The notes: generated from the sequence alone by a model not told the origin. A stretch of DNA of 56,487 nucleotides from CAZBDU01 sp964490725 (GCA_964490725.1 CAZBDU010000030.1:1-56487), one strand, 5' to 3'. Positions 35,951 to 44,007 are shown, numbered from the stretch's first letter. A program made the numbers and translations.

Positions 35951-36799
35951 TTGATTCGAGGCCTGTACACTGGGGCGAGCGGCATGGTGGTGCAGATGCA
36001 CCGCCTGGACGCCATCAGCAACAACCTGGCAAACGTAGACCTGACCGGCTACAAGCGGGATACGGCCATCGCCAAGGCCTTCCCGGAGCTGCTCCTGCGG
36101 CGTATGAACGACGATGGGGTCTACACCTTTCCCCTGGGCTCGGTGGACACCACCCCCATCGTGGGGAGGCTGGGCACCGGGGTGGAGCTGAACGAGGTCT
36201 ACACGGTGTTCACGCAGGGGCCGCTGAAGCAGACCGACAACCCCTTCGACCTGGCCCTGGAGGGGCAGGGCTTCATCGCGGTGGCTACCCCGCAGGGGGA
36301 GCGCTACACCCGCAACGGCTCCTTTCTGCTGAGCGAGCAGGGCTACCTGGTCACCAAGGAGGGGGACCTGGTGCTGGGGGAGAACGGGCCCCTTCAGCTG
36401 AAGAAGAACAACTTCGTCATCGACCAGGACGGGGTGGTCTGGCAGAACGGCACTTTCGCCGGGGACCAGCGCCGCCAGGTGTCTCTCGAGGAGAACGAGT
36501 GGGAGAATCTGGAGCGGGTGGACCGGCTGAAGATCGTGGATTTCCACCGCCCCCGCTACCTGAAGAAGATGGGCAACTCCTTCTGGCAGGACACCGAAGA
36601 TTCCGGGCCGGCCCGGATCGCCGCCGGTGATGGGCGCCCCAAGGTGCGCCAGGGTTTCCTGGAAGGGGCCAACGTGAACGTGGTGACGGAGATGGTGAAG
36701 ATGATCAACGTGCACCGCACCTACGAGGCCAACCAGAAGGTGATCCAGACCGAGGACAGTCTGCTGGGTAGACTGGTCAACGACGTGATCAGGGCATAG
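35951..36799 (+). CDS. flgF: Flagellar basal-body rod protein FlgF
   Basis: A 282-residue rod protein. The N-terminus IRGLYTGASGMVVQMHRLDA, followed by ISNNLANVDLTGYK, is the signature of flagellar rod/hook proteins. The C-terminus VNVVTEMVKMINVHRTYEAN with QTEDSLLGRLVND is conserved in FlgF/FlgG. It starts with TTG at 35951, after GGGAGGTG. Of the two rod genes it is the less canonical and the first, so it is FlgF (called FlhO in Borrelia); FlgG follows after a 14-base gap. It builds the proximal/distal rod junction of the periplasmic flagellum. Confidence 0.92.
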   Translation: MIRGLYTGASGMVVQMHRLDAISNNLANVDLTGYKRDTAIAKAFPELLLRRMNDDGVYTFPLGSVDTTPIVGRLGTGVELNEVYTVFTQGPLKQTDNPFDLALEGQGFIAVATPQGERYTRNGSFLLSEQGYLVTKEGDLVLGENGPLQLKKNNFVIDQDGVVWQNGTFAGDQRRQVSLEENEWENLERVDRLKIVDFHRPRYLKKMGNSFWQDTEDSGPARIAAGDGRPKVRQGFLEGANVNVVTEMVKMINVHRTYEANQKVIQTEDSLLGRLVNDVIRA

Positions 36800-36813
36800 G
36801 AGGACCAACCGGT

Positions 36814-37608
36814 ATGATGCGCTCACTGTGGACCGCGGCATCCGGCATGACCGGGCAGCAGTTCAACATCGATACCATCGCCAACAACCTGGCCAACGTG
36901 AACACCACCGGCTTCAAGCTGAACCGTCCCGATTTCGAGGATCTGCTCTACCAGACCCTGCGGGTGGCGGGCACCCCCGCCACGGAGGTGACCCTGGTGC
37001 CCACGGGGATCCAGGTGGGACACGGAGTGCGCCCGGCGGCCACCCAGAAGATCTTCACCCAGGGGGCGCTGCAGTCCACCGGCAACGTGGCGGATCTGGC
37101 CATCGAGGGGGAAGGCTTCTTCCGGGTCCTGCTTTACGACGGGACCTACGGGTACACCCGGGACGGGTCGTTCAAGATCGACTCCAACGGCCAGATCGTC
37201 AACTCCAACGGCTACCGGCTGATGCCGGAGGTGATTCTTCCCGAAGGGTTCCTTCGCGACACCCTGACCATCTCCCAGGACGGGCGCATCACCGTCAAGG
37301 TGGCGGGGGTGGACGACCCGATCGAGGTTGGGCAGCTGGAGCTGTACCGCTTCGTCAACCCGGCGGGGCTGCAGGCAGTGGGCGAGAACCTGTACAAGGT
37401 GACCGCCGCCACCGGGGAGGTCATTCCGGGGCGGCCCGGTTTCGACGGAATGGGCAAGACGGTGCAGCGCTTCCTGGAGATGTCCAACGTCTCGGTGGTG
37501 CAGGAGATGGTCAACATGATCGTGGCGCAGCGTGCCTACGAAACCAACTCCAAGGCCATCCAGACCTCCGATTCCATGCTGGCCACGGCGAACAACCTGA
37601 AGCGGTAG
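36814..37608 (+). CDS. flgG: Flagellar basal-body distal rod protein FlgG
   Basis: A 264-residue distal rod protein, the standard length. MRSLWTAASGMTGQQFNID followed by IANNLANVNTTGFKLNRPDF opens it. The central DGTYGYTRDGSFKIDSNG and C-terminal VVQEMVNMIVAQRAYETNSK with IQTSDSMLATANNL are diagnostic of FlgG. ATG at 36814 has AGGAGG at a suitable distance. It is followed by flgA after 6 bases, part of the flgF-G-A-I-J-rpoS cluster. Confidence 0.95.
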   Translation: MMRSLWTAASGMTGQQFNIDTIANNLANVNTTGFKLNRPDFEDLLYQTLRVAGTPATEVTLVPTGIQVGHGVRPAATQKIFTQGALQSTGNVADLAIEGEGFFRVLLYDGTYGYTRDGSFKIDSNGQIVNSNGYRLMPEVILPEGFLRDTLTISQDGRITVKVAGVDDPIEVGQLELYRFVNPAGLQAVGENLYKVTAATGEVIPGRPGFDGMGKTVQRFLEMSNVSVVQEMVNMIVAQRAYETNSKAIQTSDSMLATANNLKR

Positions 37609-37614
37609 CGTCGC

Positions 37615-38628
37615 ATGGGGACCCTCCGCCGCGCCGCCTGCGCCGCGCTGCTCCTGGCGGCGGCACCGGGGCCGGCGCCCCTGACCGCCGGCCCCGACGG
37701 TTTTGCAGTGGAGATCTACCTCCATCGGGCGGCGGTGGTGGGCCGGAGCTGGACGCTGGGTGAGATCGCAGCCCTTCGCGGGCAGGGGCCGCTGGAGCGC
37801 CTGGCCGCTCTGGAGATGGGGCCCGCACCGGAGGAGCCCACGCTGCTGCCCCTGCGGGAGGTGAAAAGCAGGCTGGGGGATCGGCTGCCGGAGCGCTCTG
37901 TCCTGATCGGCGGCAGGGTGGCCCTGCTGCCGGAGACCGCGGCGAGCTCGGCGGCGGAGCGCTGGTTCCTGCAGGAGCTGCTGCTGCACGTGGACACCCT
38001 CGAGCCGGACCCCGAGGGCCGGCTGGAGCTGGACCTCTATCCCCTCTCGCCGGCCATCCTTATGGCCGCCACGGAGCTGACCGATCCCGACGGCAGCCCG
38101 CGGGGCACGGTCAGCTTCCGGCCCCTGCAGGCCGAACGGCTGCAGGGGCATCTGGCCGGCCAGGTGGAGGTGTCCTACAACCTTGCCGCCCAGGGCGGGA
38201 GGAGCGTGCAGCGGGGCAGCTTGAGCTTCCAGGTGCGGCAGTTCCTGCCGGTGGCCACCGCGGCGCGGCCGCTTCATGCCGGAGAGACGCTGACCGCGGA
38301 CAGCGTGCGCTACGAGGAGCGGGAGATCTCGCGCCGGTGGGGGGGCTTCCTGCTTCCCGGGGAGCCGCTTGCCCGGACCACCCTCTCCGGACCGGTGGCG
38401 CAGGGGCAGGTGATCCCCCTCAGCCGGGTGGAGAGAGCTCCGGCGGTGAGGGCCGGACAGGCGGTGGCCATCGTCTTCGAGCGTCCGGGGCTGCGCATTA
38501 CCACCGGCGGGCGGGCCTACGGGACGGCCGCGCTGGGGGAGACTGTGGAGGTCCGGCCAGACGGCACCCGCAAGCGTTTTTCCGGAACCGCCGTGGGGCC
38601 GGGGGAGGTGCGTGTTGAGAACCCATAG
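37615..38628 (+). CDS. flgA: Flagella basal-body P-ring assembly protein FlgA
   Basis: A 337-residue exported protein with a short signal-like hydrophobic start (RRAACAALLLAAAPGPAPLT). The last 130 residues form the SAF/ChapFlgA domain: RPLHAGETLTADSVRYEERE, then SRVERAPAVRAGQAVAIVFE, with TTGGRAYGTAALGETVEVR at the end. FlgA is a periplasmic chaperone for P-ring protein FlgI, whose gene follows directly and overlaps by 14 bases. The N-terminal half is long compared with enterobacterial FlgA (about 220) but similar to spirochaete homologues. Confidence 0.88.
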   Translation: MGTLRRAACAALLLAAAPGPAPLTAGPDGFAVEIYLHRAAVVGRSWTLGEIAALRGQGPLERLAALEMGPAPEEPTLLPLREVKSRLGDRLPERSVLIGGRVALLPETAASSAAERWFLQELLLHVDTLEPDPEGRLELDLYPLSPAILMAATELTDPDGSPRGTVSFRPLQAERLQGHLAGQVEVSYNLAAQGGRSVQRGSLSFQVRQFLPVATAARPLHAGETLTADSVRYEEREISRRWGGFLLPGEPLARTTLSGPVAQGQVIPLSRVERAPAVRAGQAVAIVFERPGLRITTGGRAYGTAALGETVEVRPDGTRKRFSGTAVGPGEVRVENP

Positions 38629-39628
38629 CCTGTCGGCGGGCTTCCTGCTGCTGGCCTCTCTGGCCGCCGGGGCCGTGCCCGCGGTGCGGCTGAAGGACAT
38701 CGCCACCATCCGGGGAGTGCGCAGCAATCAGCTCGTAGGCGTGGGGCTGGTCACCGGGCTGGCCGGGAGGGGGGATTCCAGCAACTCGGAGCTGATGAAG
38801 CGGGCCGTTGCGGTCCTGGTGGGCAACTTCGGCATCACCATCGACCCCGCGGAGGTGCGCAGCCGCAACTGCGCCGTGGTGACGGTCAGCGCCGAGGTAC
38901 CGCCGTTCGTGCGCGAAGGAGATCGGGTGGACGTGCGCGTGGGCAGCCTGGGGGACGCGCGCAGCCTGGCGGACGGCATTCTGCTGCAGACTCCCCTGAA
39001 GGCGGCCAACGGGCAGGTCTACCTCCTGGCCCAGGGGCGGGTCGCTGCGGGGGCCTCCGGCACCGCGGGCACCGTGCGCTCCGGAGGGATCGTCGAGCGG
39101 GAGATCCTTTCCACCTACGTCCAGGGCACCACCGTAGCGGTGATCCTGCGCAACGCCGACTTCGTCACCGCCAGCGCCGTGGCGGAGGCGGTGCGGGCCG
39201 CTTTTCCATCCAGCGCCGTGCGTCCCGTGGACGCCTCCATGATCGAGGTGGAAATCCCCCCTGATCGCCAGCAGGACCCGGTGGGGTTCATCGCCTCCCT
39301 CGAGTCGGTAGCGGTCACCCCCGATGCGTCCGGGAAGGTGGTGATCGACACCGCCTCCGGCATCATCGTGTTCGGAGAGCAGGTGCGCATCGGCAAAGTG
39401 GCCGTCTCCTACAGCGGTACCAGGGTGGAGGTGTCGCCTCTGGCCTCGGTCTACGGAACCGGTTCTGGCCAGCAGCCCCAGGGGAGCTTTGCCTTCGGAG
39501 AGTACACCACCGTCGAGGAGCTGGTGAGCGCCCTGCAGTCGGTGGGATTGGAGACGGCGGTGATCATCGAGCTGCTGAAGGCGATAGACCGGGCGGGGGC
39601 GTTGTATGGCACCCTCATCCTGATGTAG
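38615..39628 (+). CDS. flgI: Flagellar P-ring protein FlgI
   Basis: A 337-residue secreted P-ring subunit. After a signal peptide (HSLSAGFLLLASLAAGAVPA) comes VRLKDIATIRGVRSNQLVGV, the FlgI signature, then GDRVDVRVGSLGDARSLADG and ILLQTPLKAANGQVYLLAQG. The C-terminus ELLKAIDRAGALYGTLILM is conserved. TTG at 38615 is chosen because GGGGAGG lies 6 bases upstream; a GTG at 38612 is also possible but too close to the ribosome site. It overlaps flgA. No flgH (L-ring) gene lies here, as expected for internal flagella. Confidence 0.93.
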   Translation: MRTHSLSAGFLLLASLAAGAVPAVRLKDIATIRGVRSNQLVGVGLVTGLAGRGDSSNSELMKRAVAVLVGNFGITIDPAEVRSRNCAVVTVSAEVPPFVREGDRVDVRVGSLGDARSLADGILLQTPLKAANGQVYLLAQGRVAAGASGTAGTVRSGGIVEREILSTYVQGTTVAVILRNADFVTASAVAEAVRAAFPSSAVRPVDASMIEVEIPPDRQQDPVGFIASLESVAVTPDASGKVVIDTASGIIVFGEQVRIGKVAVSYSGTRVEVSPLASVYGTGSGQQPQGSFAFGEYTTVEELVSALQSVGLETAVIIELLKAIDRAGALYGTLILM

Positions 39629-39642
39629 CCTAAGGGGGTTGT

Positions 39643-39981
39643 ATGCAGATCTGGGAACAGGCGCGCCTGAGCGGCGTCTCGGAGCACAGCGTGGGGAAGG
39701 CCCAGGCGGCGGCCCGCCGCCTGGCCGGCGGGGCGGCTGGGAAGGGCAAGGAGCTGTACAAGGCCTGCCAGGACTTCGAGGCCATTCTGATCAAGCAGAT
39801 GCTGGACGTGATGCGCAAGACCGTGGACAAGAGCGGGCTCCTGGACGGCGGCTTTGCTCAGGAGGTGTTCGAGGACATGCTTTACGACGAGTACGCCGGG
39901 AAGATGGCCCGGACCGCCCATTTCGGGCTGGCCAGGCTGATCTACGATCAGCTCAGCACCGAGAAGACGCCGCAGGATTGA
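39643..39981 (+). CDS. flgJ: Flagellar rod-capping protein FlgJ, N-terminal type only
   Basis: A 112-residue protein corresponding to the N-terminal rod-binding domain of FlgJ: ELYKACQDFEAILIKQMLDV, then FAQEVFEDMLYDEYAGKMA. The muramidase domain of enterobacterial FlgJ is absent, as usual in spirochaetes and alphaproteobacteria. It has AAGGGGG before the ATG. It is the last motility gene of the cluster, 14 bases after flgI and about 175 bases before the rpoS start. It caps the growing rod. Confidence 0.88.
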   Translation: MQIWEQARLSGVSEHSVGKAQAAARRLAGGAAGKGKELYKACQDFEAILIKQMLDVMRKTVDKSGLLDGGFAQEVFEDMLYDEYAGKMARTAHFGLARLIYDQLSTEKTPQD

Positions 39982-39989
39982 GCACTTTT

Positions 39990-40028
39990 TTGTACAACGA
40001 AAACGCCGGATCGTATCTAAAAGGATAC
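39990..40028. promoter_or_regulatory. Two dyads upstream of the rpoS promoter
   Basis: TTGTACAA (39990-39997) is a perfect 8-base palindrome. GTATC-N6-GATAC (40013-40028) is a dyad with 5-base arms. Both are 90 to 130 bases upstream of the -24/-12 element, where activators of sigma54 RNA polymerase usually bind. Alternatively TTGTAC-N18-TATCTA (39990-40019) could be a weak sigma70 promoter. The region 39982-40156 is clearly more AT-rich than its surroundings and holds no gene. Confidence 0.35.
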
Positions 40029-40118
40029 ATTGGGGGACGGCATTCTGACCCCGTCGAGTGGGATAAGCTAATTACTTTGGCGACAAGGCTTTATTTTCAG
40101 GAAATATCCGGGTCAAAT

Positions 40119-40134
40119 TGGTACGCTTTTTGCT
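40119..40134 (+). promoter_or_regulatory. Sigma54 (-24/-12) promoter of rpoS
   Basis: TTGGTACGCTTTTTGCT (40118-40134) fits the sigma54 consensus TGGCACG-N4-TTGCW with only C to T, itself common. The invariant GG (40120-40121) and GC (40132-40133) are exactly 10 bases apart. A transcript would begin near 40145, just before AGGAG (40146-40150) and the ATG at 40157. The very short leader argues for 40157, not the earlier in-frame ATGs at 40118 or 40136, as the start. Confidence 0.78.
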
Positions 40135-40156
40135 TATGACACACCAGGAGTCAGAT

Positions 40157-41002
40157 ATGGCGAAGAAGCGAGCGAAGGCAAGCGCGAAGGAAGACACGCT
40201 GAAGGCTTACTTCGACCAGATCAAGCAGACCCGGCTGCTTACCTTCGAAGAGGAGCTGGAGCTTTCGCGCCGCATCGCCGAGGGGGACGAGGCCGCCAAG
40301 GAGCGTCTGATCACGGCGAACCTTCGCCTGGTGGTGCGGATCGCGAAGAAATACATGGCTCCCGACCTTGCCCTGCTGGACCTGATCCAGGAAGGAAACC
40401 TGGGCCTGATCAAGGCGGCCTCGAAATACGACTACCACAAGAACGTCCGCTTCAGCACCTATGCCTCCTGGTGGATCAAGCAGGCCATCGTGCGCGCGCT
40501 GTCCAACAAGCGCCGCATCATCCGCCTGCCCCACCGCAAGGAGGAAAAGCTGCGCAAGATCAACAAGGCCTACAACACCCTGTCGCAGAAGCTGATGCGC
40601 TCGCCCAACACCGCAGAGATCGCCGAGGAGCTGGGATTGACCGAGCGGGAGGTGGAAACCATCGTCAATCTGTCCAACTCCATCGTGTCGCTTGACCGTT
40701 CGACCAGCGAGGAAAGCGGCACCCTGCAGGACGTCATCGAGGACAACACCTTCGATCCGGGCCGGGCGCTGCTGCGCTCCAGCCTCCGGGAGGAGACCGT
40801 CCGCTTCCTGGAGACCCTGATGGAGAAGGAGAAGCAGATCCTGCTGTACCGCTTTGCCTTCTACGGCGGCAAGCGCTACACCCTCAAGCGCATCGGCGAC
40901 GAGATGGGGATCTCCCCGGAGACGGTCCGGCAGATCGAGCTGCGGGCCCTGCGGAAGTTGAAGGAATCCGCGAGCGAGCTGAAGGCCTACGTGTTCGGCT
41001 GA
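40157..41002 (+). CDS. rpoS: RpoS-like alternative sigma70-family factor
   Basis: A 281-residue sigma factor of the RpoD/RpoS group. Region 1.2 is around LKAYFDQIKQTRLLTFEEEL. Region 2 is LRLVVRIAKKYMAPDLALLD, with ASKYDYHKNVRFSTYASWWI and KQAIVRALSNKRRIIRLPHR for core binding and -10 recognition. Region 4 is GKRYTLKRIGDEMGISPETV with RQIELRALRKLKESA for -35 recognition. Region 1.1 of housekeeping sigma is missing, so this is not RpoD. Position after flgF-G-A-I-J matches Borrelia rpoS. AGGAG sits 6 bases before the ATG. Synthesis is probably driven by sigma54. It would control stress or stationary-phase genes. Confidence 0.87.
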   Translation: MAKKRAKASAKEDTLKAYFDQIKQTRLLTFEEELELSRRIAEGDEAAKERLITANLRLVVRIAKKYMAPDLALLDLIQEGNLGLIKAASKYDYHKNVRFSTYASWWIKQAIVRALSNKRRIIRLPHRKEEKLRKINKAYNTLSQKLMRSPNTAEIAEELGLTEREVETIVNLSNSIVSLDRSTSEESGTLQDVIEDNTFDPGRALLRSSLREETVRFLETLMEKEKQILLYRFAFYGGKRYTLKRIGDEMGISPETVRQIELRALRKLKESASELKAYVFG

Positions 41003-41009
41003 ACCCGGC

Positions 41010-41027
41010 CGGACCCCGGCGGGTCCG
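41010..41027 (+). terminator. Short GC hairpin after rpoS, weak terminator candidate
   Basis: CGGACCC-CGGC-GGGTCCG forms a 7-base-pair stem 7 bases after the rpoS stop. No T run follows, so Rho-independent termination is uncertain. Confidence 0.35.
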
Positions 41028-41068
41028 CCGCTCCCGTGTAGACCCGGACCGCCGCGCCTGCCGGGCTA

Positions 41069-41096
41069 TTGACCAAAGCCGGCCCGACGGTACAAT
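41069..41096 (+). promoter_or_regulatory. Promoter abutting the polysaccharide deacetylase gene start
   Basis: TTGACC (41069-41074) and TACAAT (41091-41096) are 16 bases apart. The ATG at 41103 falls on the predicted first transcribed base, seven bases after the -10. There is no Shine-Dalgarno; a leaderless transcript is predicted. Confidence 0.7.
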
Positions 41097-41102
41097 TCTC
41101 CC

Positions 41103-42041
41103 ATGCCAGGAAATCGCGGCAGGAGTGCCCGGCAACGCGCCCGCCTCAGGACGGCGGTGGCGCTGCTGGCCGTGGTGGGCCTGCTGCTGGCGGTGGTGCT
41201 GGTGTTGATGCCCGGCAGGACCGGTGCTCCCGGCGCGGCGGGCGGAGCGCCCCAGGAGGCGCCGGAAGGGACCGGAACCGGCGGGCAAGCCCTTCCCGCC
41301 CTTCCCGAGCCGCCGGCGGGCGGGGGCCAGCGCCTGCCTGCGGCGGGCAAACCGGAGCGGCCCAGGCGGGAGCTGCGCCTGGCCGTAGTGATCGACGACC
41401 TGGGCTACAACCTGGAGGAAATCGAGCCCTTTCTGGCCGTTTCCGCTCCCCTGGCCTTCGCGGTCCTGCCCAACAGCCCCTACAGTGTGGAGGCGGCCCG
41501 CAGGGTAGCCGAGGCGGGCAGGGAGGTGCTCCTGCACAGCCCCATGGAGCCCCGGAACGGCGAGGACCCCGGCCCGGGGGCGCTGCTCACGCGCTACGGT
41601 GCCGGGGAGATCAAGGCGCTCCTGGACGAGCAGTTTCGCGCTGTGCCGGGAGCGGAGGGGATGAACAACCACATGGGCTCGAAGGCCACGACGGATGAGG
41701 AGCTCATGGACACCGTGATGGCCTACCTGTCCGACAGCGGGCGGTTTTTCCTGGACAGCAGGACCGCCGCCGACTCGGTGGCCGGGCCCGCCGCTGCCCG
41801 CCACAACGTGGCGTTCCTGAAGCGCGACGTGTTCCTGGACAACGAGCGCAGCGAAGAGTACATGCGCGGAGCCTTCCAGGCGGGCCTGGAGCTGGCCGAG
41901 CGTAACGGCCAGGCGGTCCTGATCGGCCACGTGCACAGTCCCACCCTGGCGCCCCTGCTGGCCCGCCTCGTGGAGGGATTGGCCGCAAGGGGGGCCAGGA
42001 TCGTGCCGCTGCGGGAGCTGGCCGCGGGGGGGCAGCCGTGA
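41103..42041 (+). CDS. Divergent polysaccharide deacetylase family protein (YibQ-like)
   Basis: A 312-residue inner-membrane-anchored or exported protein. A single hydrophobic helix spans residues 16-36 (TAVALLAVVGLLLAVVLVLM), followed by a Pro/Gly-rich linker to about residue 90. The catalytic-like domain begins LAVVIDDLGYN, with VLPNSPYSVEAARRVAEAG, EVLLHSPMEPRN, EGMNNHMGSKAT and FFLDSRTAADSVA. This is the divergent polysaccharide deacetylase family (COG2861), with metal-binding Asp and His in those motifs. It would act outside the inner membrane on glycan or envelope material. It overlaps tsaD by 4 bases and shares its promoter. Confidence 0.87.
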   Translation: MPGNRGRSARQRARLRTAVALLAVVGLLLAVVLVLMPGRTGAPGAAGGAPQEAPEGTGTGGQALPALPEPPAGGGQRLPAAGKPERPRRELRLAVVIDDLGYNLEEIEPFLAVSAPLAFAVLPNSPYSVEAARRVAEAGREVLLHSPMEPRNGEDPGPGALLTRYGAGEIKALLDEQFRAVPGAEGMNNHMGSKATTDEELMDTVMAYLSDSGRFFLDSRTAADSVAGPAAARHNVAFLKRDVFLDNERSEEYMRGAFQAGLELAERNGQAVLIGHVHSPTLAPLLARLVEGLAARGARIVPLRELAAGGQP

Positions 42042-43051
42042 TCGTCCTGGGGATCGAGTCCTCCTGCGACGAGTGCGCCGCCTCCGTGGCCCGCGACGGC
42101 CGCGAGATCCTGAGCAGCGTGGTGGCCTCCCAGGAGGAGTTTCACCGCCCCTACTACGGGGTGGTGCCGGAGATCGCCTCCAGGCGGCACATCGAGAGCA
42201 TTCGCCCCGTGGTGGAGCAGGCGCTGGCGGGGGCTTCGGTGGGGCTGGACGAGGTGGAGGGAGTGGCCGTCACCTACCGGCCCGGGCTGATCGGCTCCCT
42301 GCTGGTGGGGCTGTCCTTCGCGAAGGCTCTGGCCTTCGCGGGGAGGAAGGCATTCGTAGGGGTGGACCACATCCTGGCCCACCTGTACGCGCCCCACCTG
42401 GAGCGGGAGATCGCCTATCCCTATCTGGGACTGCTTGTCTCAGGGGGACACACCCTGCTGGCGCGGGTGGAGCGCCATGACCGCGTTGAGGTCCTGGGCG
42501 CCACCATCGACGACGCCTGCGGCGAGGCCTTCGACAAGGTTGCCAAGCACTACGACCTGGGCTACCCCGGCGGGGTGGCCATCGACAGGCTGGCGGCCCG
42601 GGGAGACCCCAGGGCGTTTCGCTTCCCCTGGCCGTCCCTGCACAAGGGGGACCATCCCTTCGACGTCTCCTATTCCGGGCTGAAGACCGCGGCGGTCAAC
42701 CAGCTCGATCAGTTCTGGAACCGCGAGCTCCCGAAGTCCCCGGAGAACATCGCCGCCTCCTTCCAGGCCACGGCCATCGACATCCTGGTGGACCGGGTGT
42801 TGAAGGCTGCCCGCTACACCGGTCTGAACACCGTGGTGGCCGGCGGCGGTGTGGCCGCCAACAGCTACCTGCGACGCCGGCTCGGCGAGGAGGAATCCCT
42901 GGAGGTGATCTTCCCCTCCCTGAAGCTGTGCACCGACAATGCGGCCATGGTGGCCGGGCTGGGCTTCCAGCTGCTGGCGGACGGGCGGCGCTCGCCCTGG
43001 AGCCTCAACGCGGAGGCGCGGGTCAGCGCTTTCCGGCGCGCCTATCCCTGA
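42038..43051 (+). CDS. tsaD: tRNA N6-adenosine threonylcarbamoyltransferase TsaD
   Basis: A 337-residue enzyme that transfers threonylcarbamoyl to A37 of ANN-decoding tRNAs, working with TsaB and TsaE. It has GIESSCDECAASV at the start, PYYGVVPEIASRRHIESI, the metal ligands in VDHILAHLYAPHL (His-x3-His), CGEAFDKVAKHYDLGYPGG and VVAGGGVAANSYLR. Its length is normal. The start is GTG at 42038, overlapping the deacetylase stop (GTGA). Its end overlaps the convergent MinD-like gene by 10 bases. Confidence 0.96.
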   Translation: MIVLGIESSCDECAASVARDGREILSSVVASQEEFHRPYYGVVPEIASRRHIESIRPVVEQALAGASVGLDEVEGVAVTYRPGLIGSLLVGLSFAKALAFAGRKAFVGVDHILAHLYAPHLEREIAYPYLGLLVSGGHTLLARVERHDRVEVLGATIDDACGEAFDKVAKHYDLGYPGGVAIDRLAARGDPRAFRFPWPSLHKGDHPFDVSYSGLKTAAVNQLDQFWNRELPKSPENIAASFQATAIDILVDRVLKAARYTGLNTVVAGGGVAANSYLRRRLGEEESLEVIFPSLKLCTDNAAMVAGLGFQLLADGRRSPWSLNAEARVSAFRRAYP

Positions 43052-44007
43052 TTTCCCGCCTGCAGGCTGAGCAGGTCCTCGTCGCCTTCGTACAGGGACG
43101 GCGAGGGAGTGTCCGGCAGCAGCAGGATGCGTTCGGCAAGCTGCTGCACCGAGCGGCTGAAGGGACCGGCCGGGGAGAGCAGCAGGCAGGGCCGGCGCTG
43201 GTCCACCGAGCGGTGTACCTGCTCGTCCTGCTTCAGGAAGCCGATGTACTCCAGGGGGATGGCCAGGTTCTTGGTCACGATGGAGCGCAGCCTGAGCCCG
43301 ATCTGCAAGTCCCGCTGGCCGCGGCCCATGTTGAGCACCACCCGGGGGTAGAACTCCTGCAGCCGGCGCACGGCCAGCTCCCCGGCCGCTGCATCCAGCT
43401 GGCGCAGCTCCTCCACGAGCTGCGGAAGGGAGCGATCCGTGCCCTCCAGCCTGCTGGTGAGGAACCGGACCACCGTCTGCCGTTCGCGGCTGTCCGGCTG
43501 GAAGCTGCGCACCAGCAGGCGGAAGGCCGCGGTCTTGAGAAATCCGTAGGCGTTGAGGATCGAGGTGGTTTCCGGAGTGATGACCACAACCCCGATGGCG
43601 GAGCTCAGGAACAGGTCCACGGTGTTGAAGGCGCTGCCCGCCCCCAGGTCCACCAGCACGTAGTCCGCAATGAGCCGCCGCAGGTTGCGGATGATCTTCT
43701 GTTTGGTGAAGAAGCTCAGGTTGGCGGTCCCGGGGATCAGACAGTCCCCGGGGATGAAGTGCAGCCGCGGCACCTCGGTGGGCACCAGCAGGGCCTCCAG
43801 GCGCTCCTCCTGCCGGTAGATCATGTTGCCGATGCCGGGGGAGCGATTCCTGATGCCCAGGGCCGTGTGGAGGTTCGAGGCGCCCAGGTCCAGGTCCACC
43901 ACCACCACCGTCTTGCCCCGCGAAGCCAGGGCGATGCCGAGGTTCGCCACCAGGACCGTCTTGCCGACGCCCCCCTTGCCGCTGGCCACCGGGAGTAGGA
44001 CCGTCAT
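43042..44007 (-). CDS. MinD/ParA-family ATPase
   Basis: A 321-residue ATPase with a deviant Walker A SGKGGVGKTVLVANLG (about residues 9-24) and VVVVDLDLGASNLHTALG. The second half differs from MinD; it contains NLSFFTKQKIIRNLRRLIAD and VLVDLGAGSAFNTVDLFLSS. No clear amphipathic C-terminal membrane helix is seen. Possible roles are positioning of flagella (FlhG-like), chromosome partition or septum placement; context does not decide. It starts at 44007 and overlaps tsaD tail to tail by 10 bases. Its promoter is 9 bases from the ATG and lacks a Shine-Dalgarno. Confidence 0.83.
   Translation of the reverse strand: MTVLLPVASGKGGVGKTVLVANLGIALASRGKTVVVVDLDLGASNLHTALGIRNRSPGIGNMIYRQEERLEALLVPTEVPRLHFIPGDCLIPGTANLSFFTKQKIIRNLRRLIADYVLVDLGAGSAFNTVDLFLSSAIGVVVITPETTSILNAYGFLKTAAFRLLVRSFQPDSRERQTVVRFLTSRLEGTDRSLPQLVEELRQLDAAAGELAVRRLQEFYPRVVLNMGRGQRDLQIGLRLRSIVTKNLAIPLEYIGFLKQDEQVHRSVDQRRPCLLLSPAGPFSRSVQQLAERILLLPDTPSPSLYEGDEDLLSLQAGNQG

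Noticed and set aside
40118..40136. Upstream starts for the sigma factor at ATG 40118 or 40136
   Set aside because: Both lie within the promoter element or before the predicted transcript start, and have no ribosome site; AGGAG serves 40157.
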